This document shows, piece after piece, positions 63,665 through 64,000 of a stretch of 64,000 nucleotides of DNA. The notes beneath the pieces were generated by a model. The model ran no database searches. It worked only from the letters and a program-made list of their open reading frames with translations, and had not been told where the DNA came from. Numbering within the stretch: the stretch's first letter is position 1; each line of letters begins with the position of its first letter. Origin of the DNA: Pseudoxanthomonas sp. JBR18 (GTDB lineage: Bacteria > Pseudomonadota > Gammaproteobacteria > Xanthomonadales > Xanthomonadaceae); NCBI RefSeq assembly GCF_028198165.1, contig NZ_CP116339.1, forward strand, positions 3,045,001 through 3,109,000. Reading direction: 5' to 3'. The position numbers and the translations under genes are program-made.

Positions 63665-64000
63665 ATGCTTGAGTTTCCTCGCTGGAAATATGTCCTGATC
63701 CTGGTCGTGCTGGCGGTCAGTGCGCTGTACGCGCTGCCCAACATCTACCCGCAGGATCCGTCCGTGCAGATCACCGCCAGCCATGGCGCGACCATCGACG
63801 ATGCCTTGAAGGCCAAGGTCGAGGCCGCGCTGAAGGGTGCCCAGGTCACTCCCAAGCAGCTGGAGACCCGTGATGGAGACCTGCTGGTGCGCCTGTCCAG
63901 CGCCGAGGCGCAGACCAAGGCCAACGACGCACTGCGGGAATCGCTGGGCCAGGACTACACCGTGGCCCTGAACCTGGCCTCCACCGTGCCGGACTGGCTG
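63665..64000 (+). CDS. secD: Protein translocase subunit SecD, 5' part
   Basis: The first 112 residues are visible; the gene runs off the window. The N-terminus is the family's: MLEFPRWKYVLILVVLAVSA with the first membrane helix, then ALYALPNIYPQDPSVQI, followed by the start of the periplasmic domain. SecD with SecF uses the proton-motive force to finish protein translocation. 137 bases after yajC. Confidence 0.96.
   Translation, partial: MLEFPRWKYVLILVVLAVSALYALPNIYPQDPSVQITASHGATIDDALKAKVEAALKGAQVTPKQLETRDGDLLVRLSSAEAQTKANDALRESLGQDYTVALNLASTVPDWL

Overview
The window comes from a high-GC gammaproteobacterium of the Xanthomonadaceae/Lysobacteraceae (Xanthomonas, Stenotrophomonas or Pseudoxanthomonas type). 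The evidence is the gene content (queA, tgt, yajC and secD; mutY with yggX; many TonB-dependent receptors), an effector with the Xanthomonadales-restricted T4SS recruitment domain, and many palindromic repeats starting with GTAG. The genus cannot be fixed from the sequence alone.

Layout. 1-5 kb: the right end of a lambda-like prophage (tail protein I homologue, AlpA-type regulator, small unknown genes) abutting the 3' end of a tRNA-Phe gene. 5-10 kb: three tandem paralogous small lipoproteins, then yggX, mutY and ftsY on the minus strand, with an array of four ~80-bp palindromic repeats upstream of mutY. 10-22 kb: an AraC-type regulator divergent from a translationally coupled hydroxyproline operon (2-epimerase, three-part dehydrogenase, deaminase, semialdehyde dehydrogenase, M24 peptidase), followed by two DUF885 exported peptidase-like proteins. 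22-34.6 kb: an amino-acid permease, a GH35-like beta-galactosidase, two Tat-exported glycoside hydrolases (one a cysteine-type beta-L-arabinofuranosidase) and a TonB-dependent receptor. Together 10-34.6 kb can be read as a locus for plant hydroxyproline-rich glycoproteins: remove arabinose and galactose, cleave the peptides, import them and burn the hydroxyproline to 2-oxoglutarate.

35-42 kb: htpG, an IS110-family element with a structured leader that may be a bridge RNA, flanked on both sides by GTAG palindromes, then rsmD, coaD, a lipoprotein, a ferredoxin, an MBL-fold hydrolase and upp. 42.5-48.4 kb: a phosphate-scavenging group (TonB-dependent receptor, phytase-like lipoprotein, purple acid phosphatase, exported pyrophosphatase). 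48.5-53.6 kb: a GT32-like glycosyltransferase, a class III aminotransferase divergent from an Lrp-type regulator, and a lipoprotein/lipase pair that looks like an immunity-effector pair of the bacteria-killing Xanthomonadales T4SS.

53.7-64 kb: queA, then a 6.8-kb minus-strand glycan cluster (multidomain glycosyltransferase, methyltransferase, ATP-grasp enzyme, DegT-type aminotransferase) that separates queA from tgt, yajC and secD. The last gene runs off the window.
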